Both the position numbers and the translations under genes were made by a program. The notes below the pieces were generated by a model that did not search any database, was not told the origin of the DNA, and was given only the letters and a program-made list of their open reading frames with translations. 7,934 nt of DNA. It comes from CBFCZU01 sp965602635 (GTDB lineage Bacteria; Planctomycetota; Phycisphaerae; SM23-33). This document shows positions 1 to 5,814 of this stretch, in pieces (the stretch's first letter is position 1; every line of letters begins with the position of its first letter). The stretch is from NCBI GenBank assembly GCA_965602635.1, contig CBFCZU010000198.1:1-7934 (forward strand). Reading direction: 5' to 3'.

Positions 1-159
1 GATCCCCAACACGATGCCGGCGCCCCCCAGCAGGATTCCCAGGCAGGGGACGATGCCGCAGATGCCCAGGATCAGGGCGCCCACGGCCAGGCCGGAGGTC
101 TTCTGCGGGGCGGCGGGATGCGGTGAAGGCGGCGCTACGGGAGGCGGTGTCGCTGTCAT
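1..159 (-). CDS. DUF4190-like small membrane protein, N-terminal part (3' end outside window)
   Basis: The minus strand from 159 reads 53 open codons to the window edge. It begins MTATPPPVAPPSP, a Pro/Ala-rich cytosolic linker of about 20 residues. Then comes SGLAVGALILGICGIVPCLG and a second glycine-rich hydrophobic stretch. A Pro-rich tail followed by SGLA-(V/I)-x-L-(I/V)-LGI-x-G and a hydrophobic hairpin is the pattern of DUF4190 proteins, which carry two membrane helices and have no defined biochemical role. The start is supported by AAAGGGG at 166-172, six bases upstream of the ATG. The gene shares its strand with the transglutaminase-like gene but is separated from it by 136 bases holding an inverted repeat, so it is probably not tightly co-transcribed. 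What follows the second hydrophobic segment cannot be seen, so a longer fusion protein is possible. Confidence 0.68.
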   Translation of the reverse strand, partial: MTATPPPVAPPSPHPAAPQKTSGLAVGALILGICGIVPCLGILLGGAGIVLGI

Positions 160-210
160 GGCTTACCCCTTTCCAGACCAGAGTTCGAGTTGCCTCTAAC
201 GGCCAATAAC

Positions 211-294
211 TTACGACACAGAGACGCAGAGCAACACAGGTGTCTATTGTCTGCTCCTCTGTCCCTCTGCGCCTCTGTGTCGCCTATGTCGTAA
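211..294. repeat. Imperfect inverted repeat of CAGAG-type motifs (possible dispersed element or terminator)
   Basis: The left arm (211-240, beginning TTACGACACAGAGACGCAGAG) and the right arm (256-294, ending in CTCTGTGTCGCCTATGTCGTAA) are reverse complements, apart from a 9-base insertion in the right arm and a few mismatches near the loop. The loop is about 15 bases. The element starts two bases beyond the TGA of the minus-strand transglutaminase-like gene, so its RNA form could stop that transcript, although no clean U-tract follows. The CACAGAG/CTCTGTG repetition is reminiscent of dispersed intergenic hairpins in many environmental bacterial genomes; that comparison is from memory. Confidence 0.65.
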
Positions 295-295
295 C

Positions 296-1804
296 TCACT
301 TCGCCACGGAGAGGGTCACCGACTTCATCCTCGGTATCTCCTTGCCCGCGACGGTGACGGTCGTCTCGAACGGCAGCTTGTCGATCGCCTTGGTGAGCTT
401 GCGCTCCTTGCCCTGCTCCTGCCAGACGTATTCGAGGGTGAGCCTGTTGGCCTTGAGGTCGGCGCCCTTGGCGGCGGCGACGCGGACCGTGTTCTTGCCC
501 GGCTTGAAGTACGGCAGGGCGTACATGTTATTCATGAACACGGTGGTGACCTTGAAGCCCTCCAGCCCCACGTCGGTGACCTTGGCGGCGGCCGAGAGCT
601 CGAACCGCACGAAGAACTGGTGCGACTGCCAGGCGGCGTCCTTGAGGGAGATCTTCTCGGCCTTGACCTTGCCGGTCTTCTCGGCCGACCAGACCTTCGT
701 CCACTTGCCCTTGGTCTTGCGGACGTGAACGGCCAGGACGTCCTTTTCGCCGGTCCGCAGGCCTTCCAGCTCCAGCCAAGCGTCCACGGCCACGTATGGC
801 GAGTCTATCACGAAGGTGGCGGTGCCCGCCTCGCCGGCCTTGGCGGGGTGGAGGCTCGAGCCCTGCTTGGCCGCCACGCCGGCCAGGCCGTCGGTGGCCA
901 GGCCGTCGGTGAAGGCTGCCGTCGCCAGGTCGGGCTCGTACACCATCCGCCCGTTGCCGTAGTACCGCTTGATGCCGTAGCGGACGTTCTCGCCTTCCTT
1001 GCTCCTGACCTGGGCGTAGGGCTTCCAGAAGGGCCAGTTGACCGGGTCGTTGGCGTCGATTGCCTGGCCGGTGCAACTGTGGCGGGGCGAGACAAAGCCG
1101 CGGTTGTCCTTCAACTGGTGCCACGGCTTGCCCTCGTTGCCCCAGACGCGGCTGATGGACTCGCCGCGGCGGAGGTTGATGACCAAGCGGTTCTTCGGGG
1201 CCCGTTTGCTCCCCCCCGTACGTGCGGTGGCGGCGTAGTTCGTGCCGCCCTTCGGGTCGTCGCGGCATTGGAAGTAGGGCTGCGACGCCCTGCCCTCCTT
1301 GACCGCGTCGGTGACGATGGTGGGGTCCTTCTTCATCTCGGCGCAGCTCGCGACGGCGCCCTTGCGGTTGAGGGCGTACCAGCCCACCTGGCAGTCGAAC
1401 ATGTGCCACGCGCCGTCGTAGAACGCCTCGGCGATGACGTGCCGGTCCGGGTGCATCGTCCGGGCCTTCAGCCCGCCGGCGGTGGCGATCTGGCAGTACA
1501 TGTTCGACTGATACCCGCACAGGGCGAAGCCGTAGCTGTTGATCAGGTCGATCGAGTTCCAGGTCGGGATGTGGGGCCAGTGGTAGTGCACCCGGCGGAC
1601 GAAGTACCAGGTGGCGATCGCCTTCTCCTTGTCGCTCTTGCAGTCCTTGTACAGGTCGCGGGCGATCGACTGGATCGACGAGCAGTCGATGCTCGTGTCG
1701 GTCGTCACCTTCACGTCGCCGACCCCGCCAGCCGCCGGCGCCGCAAGCATCGCAACTGCCGCCAGTGAGACGATCCCGATAGCAATGTTCACTCCGCAGT
1801 TCAT
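296..1804 (-). CDS. Exported transglutaminase-like (papain-fold) protein
   Basis: This is a 502-residue protein. Residues 1-27 form a signal peptide with a hydrophobic core (NIAIGIVSLAAVAMLAAP) and an Ala-rich cleavage region, so export to the periplasm or surface is expected. Residues about 55-150 match a bacterial transglutaminase-like core: a catalytic Cys in ALCGYQS (C96), a His in DRHVIAEAFYDGAW (H122) and an Asp in HMFDCQVG (D137), in the usual Cys-His-Asp order and spacing. Bacterial members are more often proteases or amidases than crosslinkers, so the substrate is unknown. The segment around NGRMVYEPDLA and the C-terminal ~180 residues look beta-rich, perhaps a binding domain. I chose the start at 1804 over an in-frame ATG at 1834 because AGGAG lies seven bases before it and the signal peptide begins there. 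The gene is transcribed away from the R-M genes. Confidence 0.85.
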   Translation of the reverse strand: MNCGVNIAIGIVSLAAVAMLAAPAAGGVGDVKVTTDTSIDCSSIQSIARDLYKDCKSDKEKAIATWYFVRRVHYHWPHIPTWNSIDLINSYGFALCGYQSNMYCQIATAGGLKARTMHPDRHVIAEAFYDGAWHMFDCQVGWYALNRKGAVASCAEMKKDPTIVTDAVKEGRASQPYFQCRDDPKGGTNYAATARTGGSKRAPKNRLVINLRRGESISRVWGNEGKPWHQLKDNRGFVSPRHSCTGQAIDANDPVNWPFWKPYAQVRSKEGENVRYGIKRYYGNGRMVYEPDLATAAFTDGLATDGLAGVAAKQGSSLHPAKAGEAGTATFVIDSPYVAVDAWLELEGLRTGEKDVLAVHVRKTKGKWTKVWSAEKTGKVKAEKISLKDAAWQSHQFFVRFELSAAAKVTDVGLEGFKVTTVFMNNMYALPYFKPGKNTVRVAAAKGADLKANRLTLEYVWQEQGKERKLTKAIDKLPFETTVTVAGKEIPRMKSVTLSVAK

Positions 1805-1872
1805 GGCATTCTCCTGTCCGCCCCGCCGCTCCATAAGGGCCTCAGGTACTTGAACCCGGCCCGGCGGTCATG

Positions 1873-1901
1873 AGGTTGCCAGATCGCCCCCCTCCTGTCA
1901 A
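1873..1901 (-). promoter_or_regulatory. Weak candidate promoter for the transglutaminase-like gene
   Basis: A perfect TTGACA -35 box reads on the minus strand at 1901-1896, about 70 bases from the first base of the chosen ATG to the downstream end of the -10 position. At 17-base spacing the -10 position is CAACCT, a poor match, so the assignment rests on the -35 box alone. Just upstream lies a perfect 6-bp inverted repeat, GCCGGG and CCCGGC with an 8-base loop (1902-1921), which could be an operator. Confidence 0.28.
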
Positions 1902-2002
1902 GCCGGGCGGCAAGTCCCGGCGCATGAAGTCCAAGACAACCCCGGCCCCGGCCGCGTCGAATTGACGGCAGGCACTAGACGGAAGGACCATGCGCCACGC
2001 CG

Positions 2003-2031
2003 TTGAGAATTCCCGCCGAATCCCGTACAAT
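2003..2031 (+). promoter_or_regulatory. Sigma70-type promoter of the restriction-modification operon
   Basis: TTGAGA at 2003-2008 (5 of 6 to consensus) and TACAAT at 2026-2031 (5 of 6) are separated by exactly 17 bases. A transcript would start near 2038, giving a leader of about 59 nt before the methyltransferase ATG at 2097. It is the best promoter match I found in the window. The spacer and the downstream region carry the 10-bp-phased TCCCG repeats, so a factor binding them would compete with RNA polymerase. No other promoter-like sequence is evident between the methyltransferase and endonuclease genes, so this promoter probably drives both. Confidence 0.6.
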
Positions 2032-2075
2032 CCCGACTAGTCCCGTCGCTGGCGGGGTATCCCCGTCGAATCCTG
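2011..2075 (+). repeat. TCCCG repeats spaced exactly 10 bp across the R-M promoter and leader
   Basis: TCCCG occurs at 2011, 2021, 2031 and 2041, each exactly 10 bases from the last. The phase resumes after one non-matching unit with CCCCG at 2061 and TCCTG at 2071. Most copies are preceded by AA or AT, giving AATCCCG as the core. The non-matching unit contributes to a small inverted repeat, CGGGG-TAT-CCCCG at 2053-2065. A 10-bp period places all copies on about the same helical face, as in cooperative operator arrays. Their position from the -35/-10 spacer to beyond the likely transcription start fits repression. No controller (C) protein gene is visible, so the binding protein is unknown. 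Confidence 0.7.
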
Positions 2076-2096
2076 ACGTTCTGGCACGGTGAAAGC

Positions 2097-3101
2097 ATGG
2101 GCAAGCAAGCTGACATCCAGAGCTTCGGCAAAGCCTCGAAGGAAGCCATCTTGCGGGAGTTCGCCCCGGCGAGCCTGGCAGGGCTGCGCGAATCGCAGAG
2201 CGCGATTCCCAAACTGGCCAAGGATGAAGTCGCGGCCCGTGACATTGAGGCGGTCTTGCCGACTCTGCCGACCGCGCACGAAATGCGCCGTGCCGATGGG
2301 CGAGAACTGGACTTCCTGCCGGCTGAGAGTGTCCACCTTGTCTTGACTTCGCCCCCATACTGGACCTTGAAGCAGTACAACGAGAGCGACGGTCAGCTTG
2401 GAAGCGTGGATGACTACGACAGCTTCTTGGCCGAGCTTGACCGGGTTTGGGCGCACTGCTTCCGGGTTCTGGTTCCTGGCGGCCGGCTTATCTGCGTTGT
2501 GGGCGATGTTTGCCTTTCTCGCCGCAAGAACAATGGTCGGCATACCGTGATTCCGCTTCACGCTTCGATTCAAGAGCACTGCCGGGGAATCGGCTTCGAC
2601 AACCTGGCCCCGATTATCTGGCACAAAATCGCGAACGCCACGTTTGAGGCTTCCGGCAATGGGGGCGGTTTCCTTGGCAAACCCTACGAACCTAACGCGG
2701 TAATCAAGAACGACATTGAATTCATCTTGATGGAACGCAAGCCGGGGGGATACCGTAGCCCCGACTTCCTGGAACGCGCCTTCAGTGTCATTCGCGATGA
2801 ACTGCACAAGATTTGGTTCCGCCAGATTTGGGCCGATGTCCCGGGCGCTTCAACGCGAAATCACCCCGCACCTTTCCCGCTTGAGCTGGCAAGCCGTCTT
2901 ATTCGCATGTTCAGCTTCGTAGGGGATACGGTTCTTGACCCCTTCTTGGGGTCGGGCACTACCGCCTTGGCGGCCTGGCAGACTGGACGAAACAGCGTCG
3001 GCGTTGAAGTCGATGAAGCCTACCTGGAAATGGCCGTGCGGCGGTTCCGCAAGCACACAACCACCTTGAGCAGTCACCATGAGCTTGAGGTAATCAAGTA
3101 G
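2097..3101 (+). CDS. Beta-class DNA methyltransferase (probable N4-cytosine) of a type II R-M system
   Basis: A 334-residue S-adenosylmethionine-dependent DNA methyltransferase. The catalytic motif IV, TSPPYW (84-89), comes first. Later follow HPAPFPLELASRLIRMF (motif X region, 256-272), the AdoMet-binding motif I DPFLGSGTT (281-289) and GVEVDEAYLEMA (motif II-like, 302-313). The order IV...X-I-II defines the beta class. An SPPY core, as opposed to DPPY or NPPY, is typical of N4-cytosine methylation, though N6-adenine cannot be excluded. The target-recognition region probably lies between about 140 and 250. The first ~80 residues before motif IV are of unknown role and could contact DNA. GGTGA lies four bases before the ATG, a weak ribosome site, and the promoter above fits this start. 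The endonuclease gene begins 8 nt after the stop. Its job is presumably to protect host DNA from that enzyme. Base composition is lower in GC than the flanks. Confidence 0.93.
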   Translation: MGKQADIQSFGKASKEAILREFAPASLAGLRESQSAIPKLAKDEVAARDIEAVLPTLPTAHEMRRADGRELDFLPAESVHLVLTSPPYWTLKQYNESDGQLGSVDDYDSFLAELDRVWAHCFRVLVPGGRLICVVGDVCLSRRKNNGRHTVIPLHASIQEHCRGIGFDNLAPIIWHKIANATFEASGNGGGFLGKPYEPNAVIKNDIEFILMERKPGGYRSPDFLERAFSVIRDELHKIWFRQIWADVPGASTRNHPAPFPLELASRLIRMFSFVGDTVLDPFLGSGTTALAAWQTGRNSVGVEVDEAYLEMAVRRFRKHTTTLSSHHELEVIK

Positions 3102-3109
3102 GCGCGAAC

Positions 3110-3847
3110 ATGGGAATAGACATATCCGCACTGGATCGAACGATGCCGAAGGCCGTCAAGCATTTCTGGAAAGCCCGGATGCTGGCGGCCAAGAGCCAGA
3201 AGATACGCGGCGCGGCCGATCAAGGCAGCCGTTCCGGCGTGACGGCCGGCAAAAACTTGGACGGCTTCATTGCGATGGTTCGCGAGATCATCTTGGAAAA
3301 CGGTATTGCCAAGGCGGATGTCTACTGCGATGGGCGGGCAGAAGTGACCGTCCCGGGGTTCTATCGCCCCACGAAGAATTGGGATTTGCTGGTTGTGAGC
3401 CGAGGCCGACTTGTTGCGGCGATTGAGTTCAAATCCCAGGTCGGCCCGTCTTTCGGCAACAACTTCAACAACCGCGTCGAAGAAGCCCTTGGCAATGCGG
3501 CGGACCTGAACACCGCCTTTCGGGAAGGCGTCTTCGGCGAAAGCGCCAAGCCCTTTGTCGGCTACTTCTTCGTGCTTGAAGAATGCCCGAAGTCAACTAC
3601 GCCCGTGAAGTTCACGTCGCCGCACTTCCCGGCCCTACCCGAATTCGAGAATACAAGCTACGCCGCGCGATACGAAATCCTGTGCCGCAAGCTGGTGCAG
3701 GAGCAGCTTTACGACGCGGCCGCCTTGGTGCTCAGCAACAGGAACGCGGCCACGATCGGAGATTCTCGGACGGCAAGCGAACTGACAAGCCCGCACCGCT
3801 TCGCCGCAACCCTTGCCGGCAAGATTGCCGCCATTGCGGCGGGGTAG
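3110..3847 (+). CDS. PaeR7I/XhoI-family type II restriction endonuclease
   Basis: At 245 residues it is close to the length I recall for PaeR7I (about 246). Several stretches match that family as I remember it: GAADQGSRSGVTAGKNLDGF (34-53), FYRPTKNWDLLVV (84-96), AAIEFKSQVGPSFGNNFNNR (103-122) and SPHFPALPEF (170-179). D92 in NWDLLVV and E106-x-K108 in IEFKSQ form a PD-(D/E)xK metal-binding site with normal spacing. No internal stop or frameshift is seen, so the enzyme is probably intact. Characterised members cut CTCGAG; the same specificity here is inferred from the family. The ATG at 3110 follows the methyltransferase stop by 8 nt with only AGG as a ribosome site, so translation may be coupled and kept low. 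An alternative ATG at 3143 (MPKAVKHFW) would still keep all conserved blocks. Confidence 0.92.
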   Translation: MGIDISALDRTMPKAVKHFWKARMLAAKSQKIRGAADQGSRSGVTAGKNLDGFIAMVREIILENGIAKADVYCDGRAEVTVPGFYRPTKNWDLLVVSRGRLVAAIEFKSQVGPSFGNNFNNRVEEALGNAADLNTAFREGVFGESAKPFVGYFFVLEECPKSTTPVKFTSPHFPALPEFENTSYAARYEILCRKLVQEQLYDAAALVLSNRNAATIGDSRTASELTSPHRFAATLAGKIAAIAAG

Positions 3848-3872
3848 GGGCGCGGACGCGAGCGGCAACCCC

Positions 3873-4040
3873 ATGTCCAACATACCGGGTCGGATTACCG
3901 CGTCGGCGGAAATGCTGGAAACCGCCGTTGCGGACCTGCTGCGCCTGATTCCTGAAACCTGGCAGGCGTACAAGCCCGATGATTTGAGCGGAAAGCCCAA
4001 GCGCTCTTCCTGTTGACGGCCGCCGGTACCGTAACGGGAC
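3873..4040 (+). pseudogene. Frameshifted, truncated remnant of a third gene at the island's right edge
   Basis: From the ATG at 3873 an open frame gives 47 residues, MSNIPGRITASAEMLETAVA through KPDDLSGKPKRSSC, ending at 4016. Moving one base in phase around 3983-3986 turns the end into DDLERKAQALFLLTAAG, a continuous helix-rich sequence. This is what one expects if a single base was lost. The shifted frame then runs into sequence that looks unrelated within about 10 codons, so the 3' part also seems missing. The restored segment resembles small winged-helix-like proteins of planctomycetes, but that resemblance is weak and I do not assign a function. It lies 25 bases after the endonuclease stop and may once have been the third gene of the operon, possibly its regulator. 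The alternative is a genuine 47-residue protein. Confidence 0.45.
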
Positions 4041-4169
4041 AGCAGATCCTCGACGTCGTCGTGGACACCCGGCGCCTCCAGCCGGGCGCCCGCGGCGAGG
4101 GGGCCAGGCGCCCCTGGACAGCCTCGCGCCGGCAGGCAATACTGGCCGGGGAGAATCGAGGAGACCGAC

Positions 4170-5414
4170 ATGCCCCACGAACAGTTGCACCCCGCGCCCT
4201 ACACCGCGCACGACCCGGCCTGTGCCGTGGTGGCGCTGACGCCCGCCGACCAGGCCCACATGCACACCTACTACGACCTGTGCCCGTGGAGCCCCTCGGG
4301 GCGGCTGCTCGCCTCGCTGAGGCTGCCGTTCGAGGACCACCTGCCCGCCCCCGACGACGAGGCGGAGGTGTGCGTGATCGACCTGGCCGAGGGCATGCTC
4401 AGGCCGGTGTATCGCACCAGTGGCTGGGGGTTCCAGACGGCCGCCCATCAGCAGTGGGGCCGGACCGACCGGCTGCTCTACTTCAACGACAAGCGCGACG
4501 ACAGGCCCGTCGGCGTCCGCCTCGACCTCCGCAGCGGCGAGGCGAAGATCCTCGACGGCCCAATCTGGCAGGTCAGCCCCGACGAAACCTTCGCCGTGAG
4601 CCCCTGCCTGATCCGCGCCAACCTGACCCAGCCGGGCTACGGCGTGACGGTCCGCGGTGAGCACGAGCTGCTCAACACGGCCCGCGCCGCCGGCGACGAC
4701 GGGCTCTTCCGCGTGGACCTGGCCACGGGCGAGCAGACGCTGCTGGTGCCGCTGGAGGCGGTGTGGGAGGCCCTGCCCCACCGCGACGACCTGGCCGAGT
4801 CGGTGCTGTACGCCTTCCACGTGAAGTTCAACCCGCAGGGGACGCGGATACTGCTGGTGGTCCGCGCCCGCGGCGCCGACGGCAAGTACGTCGCCTCGCT
4901 GGTGACGTTCGCCGCCGACGGCTCGGACATCCGCACGGCCGTGAGCCACCGAGCCTGGCGGCGCGGCGGGCATCACCCCATGTGGTTCCCCGACGGGGAG
5001 AGGGTCCTCATGTGCCTGGTCCCGCCGGGCGAGAGCACGATGTGCTTCTGCCTGATCGACGCCCGCAGCGGCGAGGTGACGAAGCTGGTGGATTCGCCGG
5101 CAGGGACGGGGCACCCGATCGTCAACCCGCAGATGACGCACCTGGTGACCGACGCGACGAGCGAGCAGTCGGGTACGCGGTCGGTGGGCGTCCGCCTGGT
5201 GGACCTGCCCGGCGGCCGGTGGCGCGACATCTGCCGGGCCGAGAGCCCCGCGGCCGCGGGCGAGATGAAGCCCGGGCGGCGCGACGCCCACATCACCTGG
5301 GACCGGGCGGGCAGGCGCGTTCTGTTCCTGGCCGCCCCGGAGGGCAGGCGGCAGCTCTTCATCGCCGACCCTTGGCTGGGCACTGGCCAGGAATTGGCGC
5401 TGGTGGAGGACTGA
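4170..5414 (+). CDS. Cytoplasmic TolB/oligogalacturonate-lyase-like beta-propeller protein
   Basis: This 414-residue protein has no signal peptide. It is built from repeated beta-blade units with the pattern small-residue/His, x, x, (W/F), (S/N)PDG-like turn, then three or four hydrophobic residues: CPWSPSGRLLASL (38-50), HQQWGRTDRLLYF (93-105), FHVKFNPQGTRILLV (216-230), HHPMWFPDGERVLM (268-281), GHPIVNPQMTHLVTD (314-328) and AHITWDRAGRRVLFLA (373-388). Linkers of the type VDLATGE and IDARSGE are standard in TolB-like propellers. His residues at blade starts (93, 217, 268-269, 315, 374) recall the metal-binding His cluster of PL22 oligogalacturonate lyase, which is also cytoplasmic and about 390 residues, so a sugar-acid lyase is conceivable but unproven. 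AGGAG at 4159-4163, six bases before the ATG, fixes the start. GC is high and codon use is backbone-like, unlike the adjacent R-M genes. Confidence 0.72.
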   Translation: MPHEQLHPAPYTAHDPACAVVALTPADQAHMHTYYDLCPWSPSGRLLASLRLPFEDHLPAPDDEAEVCVIDLAEGMLRPVYRTSGWGFQTAAHQQWGRTDRLLYFNDKRDDRPVGVRLDLRSGEAKILDGPIWQVSPDETFAVSPCLIRANLTQPGYGVTVRGEHELLNTARAAGDDGLFRVDLATGEQTLLVPLEAVWEALPHRDDLAESVLYAFHVKFNPQGTRILLVVRARGADGKYVASLVTFAADGSDIRTAVSHRAWRRGGHHPMWFPDGERVLMCLVPPGESTMCFCLIDARSGEVTKLVDSPAGTGHPIVNPQMTHLVTDATSEQSGTRSVGVRLVDLPGGRWRDICRAESPAAAGEMKPGRRDAHITWDRAGRRVLFLAAPEGRRQLFIADPWLGTGQELALVED

Positions 5415-5415
5415 C

Positions 5416-5443
5416 GACCCGCCTGGCCGGGGCCAGGCGGGTC
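5416..5443 (+). terminator. 13-bp perfect hairpin directly after the propeller gene
   Basis: GACCCGCCTGGCC (5416-5428) and GGCCAGGCGGGTC (5431-5443) are perfect reverse complements around two G bases (in practice a 4-base loop). The hairpin starts two bases after the TGA of the propeller gene. The stem is GC-rich, but no T-tract follows (AAGCTCG). It is therefore either a U-tract-less terminator, which GC-rich bacteria often use, or a 3'-end stabiliser of the mRNA. The 124 bases from here to the cold-shock promoter show no gene. Confidence 0.6.
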
Positions 5444-5567
5444 AAGCTCGTCACGCGGTTCGACCGCCCGGAGCCCGGGTACCTCACGGCCGGGATTTAC
5501 GTCCAGTGGCGCCAGCCAAGGTTCCATAAAGGCAAGTGACGCCGCCGTTTTGGGCGAAGTTTCTTCC

Positions 5568-5596
5568 TTGACTAGACACGCTTCCAGGCCGACAAT
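5568..5596 (+). promoter_or_regulatory. Candidate promoter of the cold-shock gene
   Basis: TTGACT at 5568-5573 (5 of 6) and GACAAT at 5591-5596 (4 of 6) are separated by 17 bases. The predicted start near 5603 would give a 5' leader of about 210 nt ahead of the cold-shock ATG. Long structured leaders that change fold with temperature are well known for enterobacterial cspA, so the arrangement fits, although no enterobacterial cold-box sequence is recognisable. Confidence 0.5.
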
Positions 5597-5627
5597 AACC
5601 GCTGATGAGTAGGCCCGTCGGCTACCA

Positions 5628-5641
5628 GTGAAGCGCTTCAC
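5628..5641. promoter_or_regulatory. Perfect 14-bp palindrome of LacI-family operator type
   Basis: GTGAAGCGCTTCAC is perfectly self-complementary. Its core fits TGAA-n-CG-n-TTCA, the central-CG layout typical of LacI/GalR-family operators. It is centred about 32 bases beyond the predicted transcription start, a normal position for a repressor site. No LacI-type gene is in the window. In RNA it could instead form a short hairpin in the cold-shock leader. Confidence 0.45.
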
Positions 5642-5814
5642 GGCCGGCGGGCGGTAGCAGGGCTTGTTTGCAGGGGTGTTTTTGACGCCGCGCATCTTGG
5701 TGATGCATCGTTGGGAAGTTCGGCACTTTGCCGGCCTCCGCTGGTGGCACCTTGGAGTTGCGGGCGCGTCTCTTGCAAATCTGTACTGCCCCGTCTCATT
5801 GAAGGAGCCATAGC

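Noticed and set aside
620..1768. 382-codon open frame on the plus strand, opposite the transglutaminase-like gene
   Set aside because: It is low-complexity Val/Gly/Ala/Leu/Arg sequence with no motif. The minus strand has the signal peptide, catalytic triad and ribosome site. Long antisense frames are common in high-GC DNA.
1805..1834. Upstream ATG extending the transglutaminase-like protein by 10 residues (MERRGGQENA)
   Set aside because: It has no good ribosome site and would put a charged extension before the signal peptide. The ATG at 1804 has AGGAG at proper spacing.
2011..2075. CRISPR array interpretation of the TCCCG repeats
   Set aside because: The repeat unit is five to seven bases with a 10-base period, far too short for CRISPR repeats and spacers, and there are no cas genes.
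2037..2807. 256-codon open frame on the minus strand, opposite the methyltransferase
   Set aside because: It shows no recognisable motif, while the plus strand carries the full set of methyltransferase motifs.
4041..4169. Short inverted repeats such as CCAGG-CGCC-CCTGG (4104-4117) upstream of the propeller gene
   Set aside because: The arms are only five bases in very GC-rich sequence, which is expected by chance. No convincing promoter boxes were found here.
3732..5291. 519-codon open frame on the minus strand, opposite the endonuclease end and the propeller gene
   Set aside because: It spans two unrelated genes and the pseudogene, is Arg/Gly/His/Pro-rich without domains, and opposes a frame with clear propeller repeats.
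5415..5539. Plus-strand open frame running past the propeller stop (ending VQWRQPRFHKGK)
   Set aside because: It is the tail of an out-of-frame shadow of the propeller gene, has no ribosome site or recognised family, and passes through the hairpin at 5416-5443.
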